Shown here one piece after another: positions 46,457 to 59,295 of a stretch of 64,000 nt of DNA (the stretch's first letter is position 1; every line of letters starts with the position of its first letter). The stretch spans positions 3,844,001 to 3,908,000 of the forward strand of contig CM056877.1 in NCBI GenBank assembly GCA_029876055.1. The letters run 5' to 3'. The notes beneath the pieces were generated by a model. The model worked only from the letters and a program-made list of their open reading frames with translations. It had not been told where the DNA came from and searched no databases. The position numbers and the translations under genes are program-made. Origin of the DNA: Madurella fahalii. Taxonomy: Eukaryota; Ascomycota; Sordariomycetes; Sordariales.

Positions 46457-46873
46457 CAGAGGTCGGGGCCAAAAGTAAGTGCCCTCTCCTGTTAAATGGA
46501 GCTCGAACCATCCGTGCTGAGAACCTTGACAGAACGTCAAATGTACTGTGCTATATGACCCACTGTTCCCAGCTTTTAAGGATGTGCAGCTTCTCAACAC
46601 ACAAAATAACCGTCGTACCTGATTAACAAATTAGTAGTCTTGATACCTCCTAGGCGGCTTGTCGCAGTAAGTGTAGAGTCCTAATACTTCAAATCATCAG
46701 AATCCGGCTTCTTTTGCATTGTTGATCATGGTATCTCTGATGTTGCGTTTAGTGACAGTTGCACCGCTTGAGAAGGTTAGGGTTAGACACTGGCCCTGTG
46801 CGAGCTTACTGTATCAGGAGCTTGGCGGTCTTGGCTAACAAATGAGGGCACTTACTTTTGGCCCCGACCTCTG
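46457..46873. mobile_element. TA-flanked MITE with perfect 30-bp inverted ends
   Basis: Left end 46457-46486 and right end 46844-46873 are perfect 30-bp inverted repeats beginning CAGAGGTCGGGGCCAAAAGT. Both are bordered by TA (46455-46456 and 46874-46875). TA duplication and ends starting with CAG are typical of Tc1/mariner-pogo (Fot1-like) elements of fungi. At 417 bp with no transposase it fits a non-autonomous MITE. It interrupts the right inverted repeat of the outer element and so inserted later. Confidence 0.85.
46775..46786. repeat. Short interstitial telomere-like repeat
   Basis: GGTTAGGGTTAG, two overlapping TTAGGG units, inside the TA-flanked element. Confidence 0.6.
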
Positions 46874-46900
46874 TATATCATAGTTCGAAAAGGCTATCTC

Positions 46901-46908
46901 ATTCTTAT
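46901..46908. repeat. Right copy of the 8-bp target-site duplication
   Basis: ATTCTTAT directly abutting the right inverted repeat; identical to 45540-45547. Confidence 0.75.
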
Positions 46909-49900
46909 AAGCGGGGCTGAGATGTTGACTGTGCGTAGCCATATGCGCGCATGCAGAAACATCACGCAGCCAACTGAAGCCACTCTACAACCTCTCGCAT
47001 ATAGAAATGGCTAGTTCCGATACCTCAGAATGTTATTTACCAAGGATTAGGGAGGTCAAGAGCGAGCGCCCGAACGCACTCAGCTGTCTCGCCAGCCGCC
47101 CGGGAAACGACGGGACGGGATTTGACGGAAGTTTCAAGGGATGGCTCCTGGTTTCGGCCGATTTCTGAACCAGTGTTACCCCGGGGCAGCCTGACCGACA
47201 GATCGTTTTGACTCGGAATGTATGCCCCATCAACGAGGAAGAAACAACGGACGGATCTAGGCTAGCGGAAGAGTAGTATATGTCATGCGATCGTGATGTA
47301 TCATCATACAATGGCGATTTGTTCCACTTCATTGTTCTCCAAAGGGAATGTCTGCTCCAAGGCTTGGTGCTTAGCTAAGCGGGTTGTCCAGTGGGATTGA
47401 CATGATGGATAATGGTGTATGCGAGCTTCAGATAGCCGGGCTAAAGCCATCTGGGCGCTCCCGCTTTGGCCGGCCAAGCGCCTCGTCTTGTCATCTGGTC
47501 GTCTCAGGGTTATTTTGCCGGCATGTTTTTTGTGGTTTTGTAATTTTATGCTCGAGGTCGATCCGGAGCGGCCAATCAGGCAACGCTTCAGGTTATTATT
47601 AGGAATGATTTCCAGGAGTCCCAGGAAGAAAAACTTGGTTGCACGATGTGTTGCAAATCCCATCGTGGCTTCTTTCGGTGCCCTCGATCCGACTGTTGCT
47701 GACCTTGGTTACGGGAATGATGTCAGCACTGCCAGACCACCATTGACCTCGGTGGGCCCGGGACGGATCACTCAGCGTCTGAAGCCCCTGGCCTGGGATG
47801 CCATCTGACTGCCGATGACCAGGGTTGCCCAACGCTGAAGTGTGGGGTTTGTGGGACTGTTCATGAAAACGGCGGGACCTTGGCCATCGCCGGATTTGGT
47901 CACGTATAACAGGATAACAGAATGTATCGAACCACATTTGAGCTCCGCCTCACCGATAGCAGCTACAGTACGATACAGCGCGCAATCCTAACAGCACAGT
48001 ACTCCTTCAAAGACTTATATGATACTACGATATTCGCGGATCTTAAAGCTATTTCGAATCTCGAAATACACCTAGTCACTGGAAACAATGGCAGTAATGG
48101 CAGTAATGGCAGTTAAACAGTGTGGCGGCAAGTGAGCCCCATGTTCAGTAGGTTCAGCCGCTGATTTGAGTGGCGCACCTGCCGGGAATTTGGCGCCAAC
48201 GTTCGCCGGCGCCACAGAATAGTTCCCCACGAAGTACATGTCATTACATAGGGGACTGGTTTTGGGTGGAAGACTGCTGGTGGGGTGAGAGCCAAATACG
48301 CAGCCCCCCACCGGTTCCAGAAGCTAGGACGCGGTAAAAACCGCCCCAAACCGCATTGTTGACATCCGCCGTGTATGGCCTGTGTCGCGCGATGGCCAGC
48401 TGTTCGAGCTGACTGGCGGTCGGTTCGAGTCAAGAAACTACATGCACAAATCAGGCATTGCGCCCAGTCGCAGCCACCTTGGATTGGACAAGCAATCCTC
48501 CTGCTGGACCCAAACAGCAGCACGGGAGCCATCTTAGGGGTAGACCGGGCTGGAATGCCACGCGTGAAACAACATACGGAGGTGGCATACCACTAACTTC
48601 ACTGCTGATAGGTTGGCGATCCTGATCCGAGGTCCACCCATGAGATGGGAGTACGTAGTGTAGTGTAGTGGTTTAAGGTACCGTAGAGAGACACGGTGGG
48701 TTTGAGCAGATCGGCCTCACATGAAATTCGGCTGCGCTTAGCCATCCCGGACATGTTAACCAACCTCCTAAAAGCGATGTGTTGGCGTCTGAACGCGCAA
48801 TTGTGCGGGGAATTCAACTGCAGCACTGGACACAGATGACGTCCTCCTCCGCCCGCAACATGCAGCGTTACATCCCGAACAGGAGCCCCGGACAGATTTG
48901 TGGACCACTTGCGGGGTTGGATGCCGGAGTGGCTCGAGGATCAATGAACATCGGTGGGCCCAGAACTTCACCTGAACGACATGACTTGGTGGACAGAGTG
49001 TCATTCTCCCGAGTAATGTCGAGTCAATCTGGACCTGGCAGGCTGTAGCCGCAGCACTAAGCAAAAAGACACCTTAATTGCGGAAGGGCCCGTCTGTGTG
49101 CTTTGCCTTGGCTGGGCGTCACTGCACGCCAGGTTGGCAGCTCGGTTGCTTCATCCTGCCTGGCAGGCGCCCAACGGGATGACGGCTGTGTGATGCAGGC
49201 GTCTTGGTCACCAATAATGGTGGTTCTATCACGGGCAATGGACAAGCCCGGAAGCGGGTTTCTGAGGCCAATTCAGGCGAGAAGTCTGAGGACAGGGGAC
49301 GTACGGAGCTTAAATTGAGACACGGCTTAAAGCGCCTCGCACAATGTGCTGCAAGGCTCAAAGGCCACCCGTTGTGCACTTGCATCTGAAACATCTTGCA
49401 TCCAGCAGAGCAGGCTCTCTGTTTTCTGCTCGGACAGCTATGCAGCGGGTGTGTAGGACCACTTACGAATCAGTCGCGCCCCGAATGTCCGGCGTCTTCG
49501 TCCCCAGCTCCCTGCCGGCTGGGAAACAACCGTAGGGAAACAATGCGCGCACAGAACCTTCTGTAGCATCTTCGACACCCCAGCCCTCTCTGCCCACGTC
49601 GCTTTGATGGGACGCTAAAATGCAATTTGGCGCAGGTAAACAACGCTTTTCTTTACCTGCTCCGGCAATGAGCCTTGGCGAGGCCTTGGCCAAGCAGACG
49701 GAAGCAAGCAAGGAGGTCGGGGGGGCAGTGATCATACAACTCAGACCAAGGGGTGTGCATACACTACACATTGTATTGCCGTACTTCCTATGTCCAACCG
49801 AGTTGGTCTTCACGACTCGTTCAAGAGTTGCTCTTCAATTCCTCCGCGCTGTCTCGACGTTCGTGTCCGTAATTACAGTACGTCTACAGTACAATGAACA

Positions 49901-50659
49901 CGATGATGAATTGGGCGCTCGTCTAAATCTCCTATGACGCTAGCGGCCCTGGCGCTGCGGGACCCGCTTCCGGATCTGTGCAGTACACCTCTTTCTGGGT
50001 AGATAATCCTAGCGTGGCCAAGGGTGACTGTTTAAGGTGCCCATGCATTCTCTGGCAGTTTCCAGTGTTGCACCTAACAGCAGCCCCCTGCTACACTAGG
50101 ATTATTTACCCCCGAATAAGGTGTCGTGTAGGAAGCTGGCATCCTGCCCCACCAGGAGCTCCTTGCCTGCTTGGGTGCATCCTTGCTTGGGAAGGTGCAA
50201 AATGCACGTCTTGTAACATCCGCCTTGGATTTACAGGCGACCGCTTCCGGCTCGGAAGTTTGCCCTTTTCTACTCCCCAACCCTCTCCCATCTCTCGAGT
50301 TCTGGCGTCTCAGGTTCGGTAGTTTGCCGAGTAGTTCCTCAATGATCTAGCCCAGTCGTTGAAACGGCGAGAAACGCCCAGTGAGCCAGACCGGCCGCGT
50401 CTCTCTTTTTGAACTGCTGTTGCTCCTGGCCCCTTTGGCCATCCTTGTCTTCCTCCCCCCCCCCCCCCCTGGGCTTGCGGGCCGTTTCTGAATAGTCCGG
50501 CCGGCATCCGTGTCTTGACTTTATTACCGTCTTCCGCGCACCCCATACATGAAGCCGTCGGTTGCCCGTTCTTGACCAACGGGTGGGATTTGCGGGCTTG
50601 CGGCATGGAAGCAGCAATAACCGCATAGCAAAAACCTGCCCCCACCCACGCCCGGCATC
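46909..50659. other. Intergenic, no gene recognised
   Basis: About 3.7 kb without a supportable gene. Visible details are three tandem GGCAGTAAT units (about 48090-48114), GTAGT repeats (about 48654-48668), a GGCGCC inverted pair (about 48191-48212) and a run of 15 C (50455-50469) in the leader region of the next gene. Confidence 0.45.
50455..50469. repeat. Poly-C run (15)
   Basis: Fifteen C in a row about 190 bp upstream of the start of the myristoylated disordered protein; prone to length error in sequencing. Confidence 0.9.
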
Positions 50660-53600
50660 ATGGGCAACGCTCAGTCCACGCCGACTTCCACTGAGCCACC
50701 TCGAAGACCATCCCAGAAGCTGTCGAAGCCAAAGACGGGCAATCATGCGACAGCCGGCCTGTTGAGCCCCAGTACTCTCTCAAATAGCCCTCGTCGTCTT
50801 TCCAATGCACAGCTGCCCAATCCTCCGCCCCAGTCCCCGACAGTCGTCCCCGCGCCAACAACAGTGTCGCCAATTGAAGCGCTTGCGGACCTCGAACGCC
50901 GCGTCGAGAGCGGCCCGCCTCTTGATCCGACCTCGGGCGCGCAGAAAGAGTCCAAACGACGGCGCTTGTTCCGTTCCAGGTCATCCCGGGCTACCACCGG
51001 CACTGTGCGGCGGAACCACAGTGTCGGGCCGGGCTCGAGGCTTGTGGACAGGCTGTCCAGGACGTCTTCGATGACATACGAGTCCGCAGTGGCGTACTAT
51101 GGACAGTCGAGTCCTGACAAGTAGGTGCCGAGGTTTCCACGCCGTCGAACTGCCCGATGCTGACCATTCCCCTCCGTGTATAGTCGGCCAGAGCAGCTCG
51201 ATTCTCGCACCTCGTGGAACTATAACCTGACGTCGTACGAGGCTAAGCGCCTGCTGAATCTGACAGAAGAGTTGCCCCTGGAACACGCAACAGCCATGTC
51301 CGAGAACAAGATGACGGTGGTTACGGAAACCACGTGGAAGAGTTCCAACCCGGCACACCCCCCTAGCGCCACCATCACCCGCGCAAGTTCGGATGTGTCG
51401 CTCTATATGCCGGTTCGGAGACAGTCGATAATCCAGACACCCGGCGTGGCCACACGGTCAAGTTCGGCTCGAGACCTTCCAGCGCTACCAACCTTGAATT
51501 TCCGCCACAGCCATCCAGCGACTCCGAGCTTGTCCCGGCAGCAGTCGTTCGAGTCGTACAGGAGCGGCATCGTGTCAATGCCGCCCCGCATTCAGAATCC
51601 CGATGCCGTACCGCGAGTAATGACACCTTGCGAGGAACAGTATCAATCAATTGGCGCTTTTAAGCTCGGGTCGCTGCGCATCACCAACGGCTCCCCTAGC
51701 CCCCTAACCCCCGATGTCGGGATGGGACGCGGCCACGGGCGAGCGGCTGTGGGCGATGTCAGCGGACAAGACGACTATTTCGCAGAGCCGCAAGCTCGTG
51801 ACAATGATGTCGCAGCTGTGGCAGCCGCAGGGCCTCCCATGCAGTCGCCGCGGCCGCATGCCGTACAATCCCGGCCACCCAATGCCCTGTTTGTTAATCA
51901 AGTAGCCGAGAGCAATGCCTCGGGCTCAGGCTCCGTACCTAAGAGCCCGGATGCCGTGCCCGAATTCCTTTCCGAGATCAGCTTCAGTCCACTATTATCA
52001 CCGGACCCTTCTCAGCCTGCAAGTCCGCTGAAAACCACCTCTAAGGTCACTGCTCTGGAGGACCAGCTCTTCGACGATGAGCCGCAGCCGGAGTACTCCT
52101 CGGTCGAAGTCTTGGATGTCCGTTTGGATCCGAATGCGAAGCCGCCGCACCCAAAAGTTGAGCCTGATGCGGGCAAAGCCGTCTTTACGAGGACTGACAG
52201 TGGCTTCATTTCCACATCGAGCCCTTCATCCGAAACTCATAAGCCGCTGACCAAGGCTGATTCGGGATACAGTTCTATTGTGTCTTTGCGCTCATTCCAG
52301 ACTAAAGCCCAAGGTCCTGAGAGCCAATTAGTACCTTCTTTGGAAAAGCGCCTGTCCCAGTCGAACGAGAGAGGTGCACAAGTCGGGTCGGCCTCAAGCC
52401 AAGCCGGCGGACACTATCCGGTAGCGCCGGAGAGAGAAGCCCCGCCACCACCGGTACCCCCAAAAGACACGCCCCAGCATGCCGTAATCAGTCCACCGAA
52501 GCCCAACGTCATTCCGAGTGAGCGAGTTTCCACCCACAACTCGGCAAAGAACAACCACTCAAGTACAGCCGGCATGCCCAAGGCCGCGAGGCATATCCCG
52601 AACCCCATCATAAGCCATGGACCTGGTGATAGGGGGCTGGCGCCGCCGGGGTCTATGCCTCGAACTCCAGGGAGCGCGGGCTCCGTGAGATCAGACAAGT
52701 CAAGCTCTGCCCTGAGCATTGGAAGCGGTTCTCAGAAGCCCGGGAGACTGCAGCGGCTTCTCAGCGGAACTCGTCGGCCTGCTGCCGGGCCGCCGACAGT
52801 CCACGCGACACACGCTCTTGAGCAGAACAGCATCCCGTCAGTTCCACGCGAGGTTGAAAACAGACTTCAAGAGCATACCGGCCTGTTTCCCACGACAGTA
52901 AAGAGACTGGCTGTAAAGTCTCGCTCTAGCCTAGATACGCTGAAGACTATTTTCAGCGTGGGGAGTATCGAAGCTAGTTTGGAAGCCGTAAGTTCAATGC
53001 AGGCTGCCAACACGGTGCGGGAATCCGAGACCAAGGAAGGTCTTTGGAAACAAACATTGCAGTCAGTGCCGGCCTCCATCGCCAACGCTGCAGCGCATGT
53101 TATCCCCAGAAAGTCGATATCTCGAAAACCGGTGCCGGTTCGTCAAGAATCAGTAGAAGAGTGGACGGTCACGAGACTCGGTCGTGAGCCCCTTCTCGTT
53201 GATGCCGGTGTAGTGCATGGAAGTAGCATCCGCCGTGCTGATTCGGCTCATGCGGTTGATACCCAGGCTGTCGGTCGCGCAACTAAACCGAGCGGGAGGA
53301 CCATGAGCCTCACACTACCGGGTGAGCGTGGAATGGGTTTGAGTTCGGCCGGGGTTCTCCCATCGCCTCCCATCCCGAGTCCGGTAGCCAAGGCAATGTC
53401 CATGGACAGCAAGTCCATGACCCCCGCCAGCGCGACGCCAAGAAGGCCGTTATCACTTCGCGTGCCGCCGCCGTTGCGGTCAGAGTCATCTACCAGCAGC
53501 CTCCGTCGCAAGGCTAGCCGGGAAAGCATTCAGAGTTACCCAGCTGCGCAACCTCTCTCAAGGAAGGGCAGCAGGGAGACGATCAGCAGCCACTACTCGA

Positions 53601-54232
53601 ACCAGCAAGGGACAGCAAGTGGCTCTGGACACTCGTCCCCTGGCGGTATTACCATGGACCCCCGGCGGCTGATGTCCTTTCGGCAATTCCACGCCCGGCA
53701 ATCTTCTCTGCAGAGGTCTCCTAACTGGGAGGTGCAGACCGACCATGGCATGGCCCATCTGGTTTCTCAGACATCCACCCCAGGAGGCAGCCGCCGGAAT
53801 TCCATGTCCTCAGTGCAGAGCTTTGACGGCTACGGCGTGCAGCGCCCAAGCAGCGCCCAAGGTTGGCAGATCCAGACGGTCCAGCAGCCCCTGAGGCATC
53901 GCGCAAGCTACGACGGCTACAGTCACCGGCAGTGGCAGCCTCGATATGGCTACCCGCCCTCCATGTCCAATGGGTACACTGCTCCGTCCAAGGCGGTATA
54001 CGATCCCCGGGCTCGGGGACAGCTTGATGCCGCTTCCACGTGGAGCAGGAGCCAGCTCGATGCGGCGGTCGGGCAATGGTATCAGAACGGCGCTTATCCG
54101 CCGTACGTGCCGCGAGGTCATTACCGGAACCGCAGCATGGGCAATAGGCACGCATACGGGCCGAATCCGCCTTACCGCGTACTTCACAGCTACAACTCGC
54201 CCGCATACCGCAACGCCCCGATTTGGGGCTGA
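50660..54232 (+). CDS. Large disordered protein with N-myristoylation motif
   Basis: Exons 50660-51120 and 51184-54232 (63-nt intron, GTAGGT, GCTGACC, TATAG; phase 2) give 1169 residues. Function not recognised. It begins MGNAQSTP, a good N-myristoylation signal (Gly2, small residue at position 6), so the protein is probably membrane-tethered. The rest is Ser/Pro/Arg-rich and disordered, with many RxxS phosphorylation-type motifs, a class-II-like proline stretch (APPPPVPPK near residue 573), and a possibly ordered amphipathic part around residues 700-790 (TTVKRLAVKSRSSLDTLKT). The C-terminal 100 residues are rich in Tyr, Gly, Asn and Arg (QPRYGYPPSMSNGY). A signalling scaffold at the plasma membrane is a reasonable guess only. 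Confidence 0.8.
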
Positions 54233-56847
54233 AACCGCTCAGGGGACAAGATATCCTCTGGTAGGCATAAACCATTGCTTTCTTTCCTTGTCGATTTTTT
54301 TTTTGGTTGCGCGTCATGGTATCCAGACATGGGTGGCGTTTTTGTTCAACCCTTCTTTTTCCTTTTTTTTTTTTTTTTTTCCCGTGTGTAGCACTCATCC
54401 TGGATTGATCGGTCATTACGACCCCGAACTGGCTATCCGCAATTATTTTCCTTAAACACTCTAATGGCGACCCGAGTCCCCTAGGCTCGGGAACACCGGG
54501 CCAGATCTACATCCTTTTTCTTCCCTGTCCTTACCCATTCTGGGCGAAAATGGCCCACTACGTTGTTTAGACTTTGGATAAGGATCACAGCACAGTAGAT
54601 ACAGGGAGTTGGGAACTGGGATTGGGTGGCGCTTCTTTTCTTGGGTTCTCCTGGGTTCGGGACACGGTGTGGGCTCAGATTTTGAGAAATTGGCAGCGAA
54701 ACAAACCATCTATTGATACCAAGGAGAAAATGGGCAGTGTGAAAGTACGCATCGAGGTGGCAAGGTTTTGTACTATAGCGAAATCAAGAGAAAAAGACCA
54801 AACATATAGGACAAGGAAGCATTGACCTGAATTGTATGAGGAACACATTGATTATTAATGCCTGTAACGTTTGGGCGTTGTTGGTCTGGCAGCTGACTGT
54901 GGGTGAGGCAAACGGAGGTGCAGCAATCAACAAGTTTAGAACAAGGCTTTTAGCATGTGTATTAAGGAGTCTTATGCAAAACAGTGTCTTCACACGAGAT
55001 CGCCATGTGCTCGAGAGATTATAAAGTGAGATGATATGATGTCCCCGCCGCACCTGGTGCATCAGCCCCAATTTAATCATGATTAAATGGATTTGTAATG
55101 AGGGGCAGAGATGAGAGTGAGAACTGAGGTGTGAGTGAACTGCCTCCCCCGGGTCGTCATACGGGCCTGGGGGCCGGGTCGGGCAACCGGTCACGTTTTT
55201 GCCGTAGACTTGCAGCCATCGTTTCTTGTTTTTGTTGGTGGCACCTCGCCGACCTCCGCCTCCCTTCTTCCCCCGGATAAGTGTGGGATAAAACCTGGGA
55301 CGTGGCTGCCTAAGGTATCGTGGAGGAGCAAACAACGGGCTGTGTCTCTGGCGTAAAATGTCATGGCGCTTGCTGATTGGGCAATCTCTCGAGCCTCAGA
55401 TGCTGCGAACCAAAGAGATGCGCACGAACGGATGGTGTTCAATGTTTGCTGCTCTGGCATTGGCAGTGTTGCTGTTGTTGTCTTAATGTTTTTTCTTTTT
55501 CTCGCTGTGCCCGTGCAGCAGATTCAGCTGCGAGTTCGATGAACTCTGGAGCGGATTGGATAGTACTTGTTGATGAGCCTCGACTATGGCTGTCCGTGGC
55601 GGCCAGTGAACACACCCCGCACTGCAGCGGGGACGGTGCCGGTGCTGTGCCCCAAAGCCTCTGAGTGGCTTAGGCGTGCTTAGGTTGCAGAAGGTTACCG
55701 GTTACAACGCTTCAGGGTGGTGAGACGTGATTGGCAGCCCCCGGCGATTGGGTGGTGGCGGCCAAGGTTTGGCGCTGGCTCGCTGGTGGGATAGGTGCCC
55801 GCTTGCGCTCGCCCCGATCGTGTTGTTGGTTCATGCATCGGTCGGCAAACAGCGCTTTGCAGGCTTGCAGAACCAACTCCAACACAGAGCGTCCTGTTCG
55901 ATACTCAGTGAAGGGTTCAAGACACGGCCGGTGCCGAGTAGAAACGTCGCAGGCGTCGACTGGGGATCGAGGCAAGCGGGCAAAGTGGGCAGCACAGCCA
56001 CGCTCCGATGGTTCGGCGCCCAAGTCGGTGCTGCCGAGCCCTTGCTGGATTCGTGATTCGGCAGGCGGAGCGGACGCCTTAGGGCTGATGGGTCCTGCAG
56101 CGAGATGCGTCGAGGCGACCGAGATTGGAGGGAATTGGGGGGAAAATGGCCCACTCTCGTCGGAACACTGCCTTGTACGGAATACTACCTGCAGCACGAA
56201 ATCTGTAGATGGGGCCCGTCGAGATCCTCCCTCCATCTTGCTAGTTGTACATGACAATGACCTCCTGGCGGGATGAGACAATGCATTTGTTCCCCTCCAA
56301 CCCCCCATCGTCTGGCGTGCTTGTGTGCGGTATTCTGCTGGTCCCTGCGAGCGTCTCTAGTTGCGTCTGGTTCCTGGAATTTGACAAGGATCAGCTTTTA
56401 CACTAGTTTGGAGCCCCGAACCACGGCCCTGGGCCACTAAGAACGGCCGAACAGCCATTGGCGGTGGGGCTTTGCCAGATCGGTTGGCCGATAGCACCCT
56501 GTGAGAGACGAGGCTCCGCGCCAAGGCGCTGAGCCTTCGTTCGGTATTGCTGACAGAGGAGCCCGTCTTCTTATAGCTTACCTCCCTTAACCATGTCCTC
56601 TGACTTCTCCCGTTTGTGTTTCTAAATGTTCTGTCCCCTCGCACTGGCCCTCATCAGGAATTGTTTGTGACCGTTGGTCCAACAGCCAGGCGGGCTTCCT
56701 CCTCTGCCCAACTACGCCTGTGCTCGGGGGTTCCATCTAGATACTGTACAGAGCGACGCCCGGCGTCGTCTCGGTTCCCGGAATCACGAGGCTGCGACAC
56801 ACACACATTGAACTTTGGTTTGCCAACTCGCGACCCCGTCCACAAAA
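54233..56847. other. Intergenic, no gene recognised
   Basis: T runs at about 54296-54306 and 54357-54380 mark the 3' flank of the preceding gene. A perfect 18-bp palindrome lies at 55071-55088. Between about 55712 and 56308 both strands are open for 180-200 codons, which looks like GC-rich noncoding DNA rather than a gene. The last part is the PLC promoter. Confidence 0.45.
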
Positions 56848-59295
56848 ATGGCGTGTTTCAAGGCATGTATCCCTCGCATCGATATTTCGGGGCGTTTTAG
56901 CAGATCGCTAACGAGGTCTTGCACCTTTCCAGCCCCGCAGGGACAAGAACCCTTCGCCCTGCGTCCCCCGGAGGACGACGACGCTCAGGAGTATAAAAAG
57001 GAGCCTGACAATAAAGCTGGATTCGTCGGGCCAAGGTGCCATGCTTAATGTTGCCTTCCTCGCAGGATCGCTCGGCGGAAACATACGGAGCATCATCGCC
57101 AACAAGGATACATCCATCGCTGGTGGCAAATACCGGGGTTATAGAGAGTCCGTCACGAGACATGTTGAGTACCTCTACAACGAAGCTAAAGGCAAGAACC
57201 GTGCCTTGTCACGCGAGGACTTCGCTGCCTACATCAAGAAGAAGCAGGGCGTCGACATTGGCGACCTATTGACACAAGACGAATATACCTTTCAAGACTT
57301 CTTCTGGGCCTGGAGCAGCAACGCGGCAGTGTGGCACGCGGTTGGGAGGTCGAGGCAAGACGATATCGACATGTCCAAACCCATCACCCATTATTTCATC
57401 AGCAGCAGCCACAATACCTACCTTACAGGCAATCAGCTCACCTCCGACAGCTCGACCGAGGCGTATCGCGTTGCGCTGGAGAATGGATGCCGATGCATCG
57501 AGATAGACGTGTGGGACGGGTCTGCTTCCCGCACGCCGTCGAGATCGCCGAAACCAGGACACCGGAAACAGTTCTCTTCGGCCTCGGCCCAGCCAGCTGC
57601 AGACAGGCTCGACGCGCGTGTTTCCCGCACGCCGTCAAGGTCACCGAAACCAGGACACCGGAAACAGTTCTCGTCGGCCTCGGCCAAGCTTGTCGGAGAG
57701 AAACTCGATGCGCTCATGGGTAGCAGATCGAGCCGCCAAGGCCGTAGTCCAAGCGCTACCCAGACAGCCTTCGCAGCACCAAACCCCGGCGAAAGCAGCA
57801 CCACTCTGGATCCCAAGGATCTGAGCGAGCACCTCGAACGATTGGGGGAGCCACCTGCATCGAGTCCCGGCGTCGAACCGGTGGTGCACCATCACGGAAC
57901 CATGACATCCACCGTGGGATTCCGGGAGGTGTGCCGAGTTATCGCGGACCACGCTTTTGTGACGAATCCGCTGCCAATCATCGTTAGCCTCGAGGTCGGC
58001 GCGAGCCAAGAGCAGCAGGAAGTCATGGTGCAGATCATGAAGCAGGAATGGGGCGACATGCTGCTCGACAAGCCCTTGGACAACTGTGATCCTCATCAGC
58101 GGCAGCCGCGGCTGGAAGAGCTGCAACGCAAGATCCTGATCAAGGTCAAGAGGTTGGAGGTGAAGAAGGACTTGTGCGGCAATGAAGTCAAGGTCGAAAT
58201 CACGAATGATGCGCAGGAACAACAATCCCAGCCGTCAGAACCTCGTCACAAGATCCTAGCTAGATTGAACGAGCTATACGGCAAAGCGAAGCGTCCAGAC
58301 AACAAGGGAAAGTGTTCGGATAATATGAGAGCCAAGGACGAGGTCGTCGAAGTCGAACGAGGCCGGACCCGCGGGATCCGTAACAAGCCGCCCATCTGCA
58401 AAGCACTCGCGGCTCTGGCCATCTACACTCACAGCGAGCATTATGACGACGTGGAATCCCTGAACATAAAGTCCCCCAGCCACATCTTCAGCTTGAGCGA
58501 ACAGGCTTTCGACGACCTCACCAAGTGCCCCTCCAAATTCCAGAGAGTCCTTGCACACAACCGAGACTTCTTCATGCGGATATATCCAAATCCTATAATT
58601 CGATTCAACAGTAGCAACCCAGACCCGACGGTCCACTGGCGGAAAGGTGTGCAGATGGTAGCCTTGAACTGGCAGAAGACGGACGAGGGCATGATGCTCA
58701 ATAACGCCATGTTTGCCGGTACCAACGGCTGGGTGCTCAAACCCCCCGAGCTTCTCGGCGACAAATCGACTAGTGCTTCACATCGCGTGAGCATGGACCT
58801 GAAAATCAAGATCCTTGCCGGCCAGTTCCTCCCCTGGGGCGATGACAGCAATTCGAAAAGGGCCGGCGTTGGCGTCAGGGCGGACGAGAAATTCCGTCCC
58901 AAGGTGAAGGTGGAGCTGCACGTCGAGAAGCCACACCACAAGGAGAAGGAGTATGTCCGTTGGACGTCGCGGAGCTCGACGGAACATCCCGACTGGGGCT
59001 TCTATGTTCCCAACCTGAGATTCAACGGCGTTCAGGACATTGTGGAGGAGCTTAGTTTCCTCAGGTGAGCGGCACTTGTCGCAGCGAATGATTTGTGATG
59101 CCATCTAACGCTTGCAAATATAGGTTCAAGGTCTTCCACAGCTCCAATATCCGCGATAAACCGGTTGCATGGGCCTGCATCCGTCTCGATCGGCTCCAAC
59201 CTGGGTATAGATGCATCGACCTCATGGCTCCGGATACAAACAAGAAATGCCACGGGCAGTTGTTTGTGAAGATCAAGAAGGAGGTGCGGGCATGA
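56848..59295 (+). CDS. PLC1: Phosphoinositide-specific phospholipase C
   Basis: Hydrolyses PIP2 to IP3 and diacylglycerol. The secure part is the frame 57041-59064 joined to 59124-59295 (59-nt intron, GTGAGC, TCTAAC, TATAG). Order: EF-hand-like region (ALSREDFAAYI, EYTFQDFFW); X-box from about 57388 (HYFISSSHNTYLTGNQL, CRCIEIDVWDG, HHHGTMTSTVGF) with both catalytic His; Y-box from about 58380 (NKPPICKALAALAIYT, IIRFNSSNPDP, LNNAMFAGTNGWVLKP); C2 domain from about 58790. A 110-residue insert after IDVWDG contains a duplicated 32-residue unit. The N-terminus is probably MACFKACIPRIDISGRFSRS from ATG 56848, but its frame (ending KAGFVGPR) differs from that at 57041. A 30-nt GTGCCA-CTCGCAG segment is too short for an intron, and a 55-nt version needs a poor acceptor, so this join is unresolved. 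Confidence 0.9.
57526..57717 (+). repeat. Tandem 96-bp duplication in the PLC X-box insert
   Basis: Two head-to-tail copies of 96 bp (57526-57621 and 57622-57717), each coding for 32 residues beginning SRTPSRSPKPGHRKQFSSAS. The first 63 bp are almost identical and the last third has diverged. The unit is in frame. Confidence 0.9.
59065..59123 (+). other. PLC gene intron
   Basis: GTGAGC donor, ATCTAACG branch, ATATAG acceptor, 59 nt, phase 2. Joins ELSFLR to FKVFHSSNIRDK within the C2 domain. Confidence 0.9.

Noticed and set aside
48370..48445. GGTTCGAGTC, a tRNA B-box-like sequence
   Set aside because: No matching A box or acceptor stem could be folded around it.
55712..56308. Open frames of 180-200 codons on both strands
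   Set aside because: Mutual shadows; neither has recognisable motifs or good starts.
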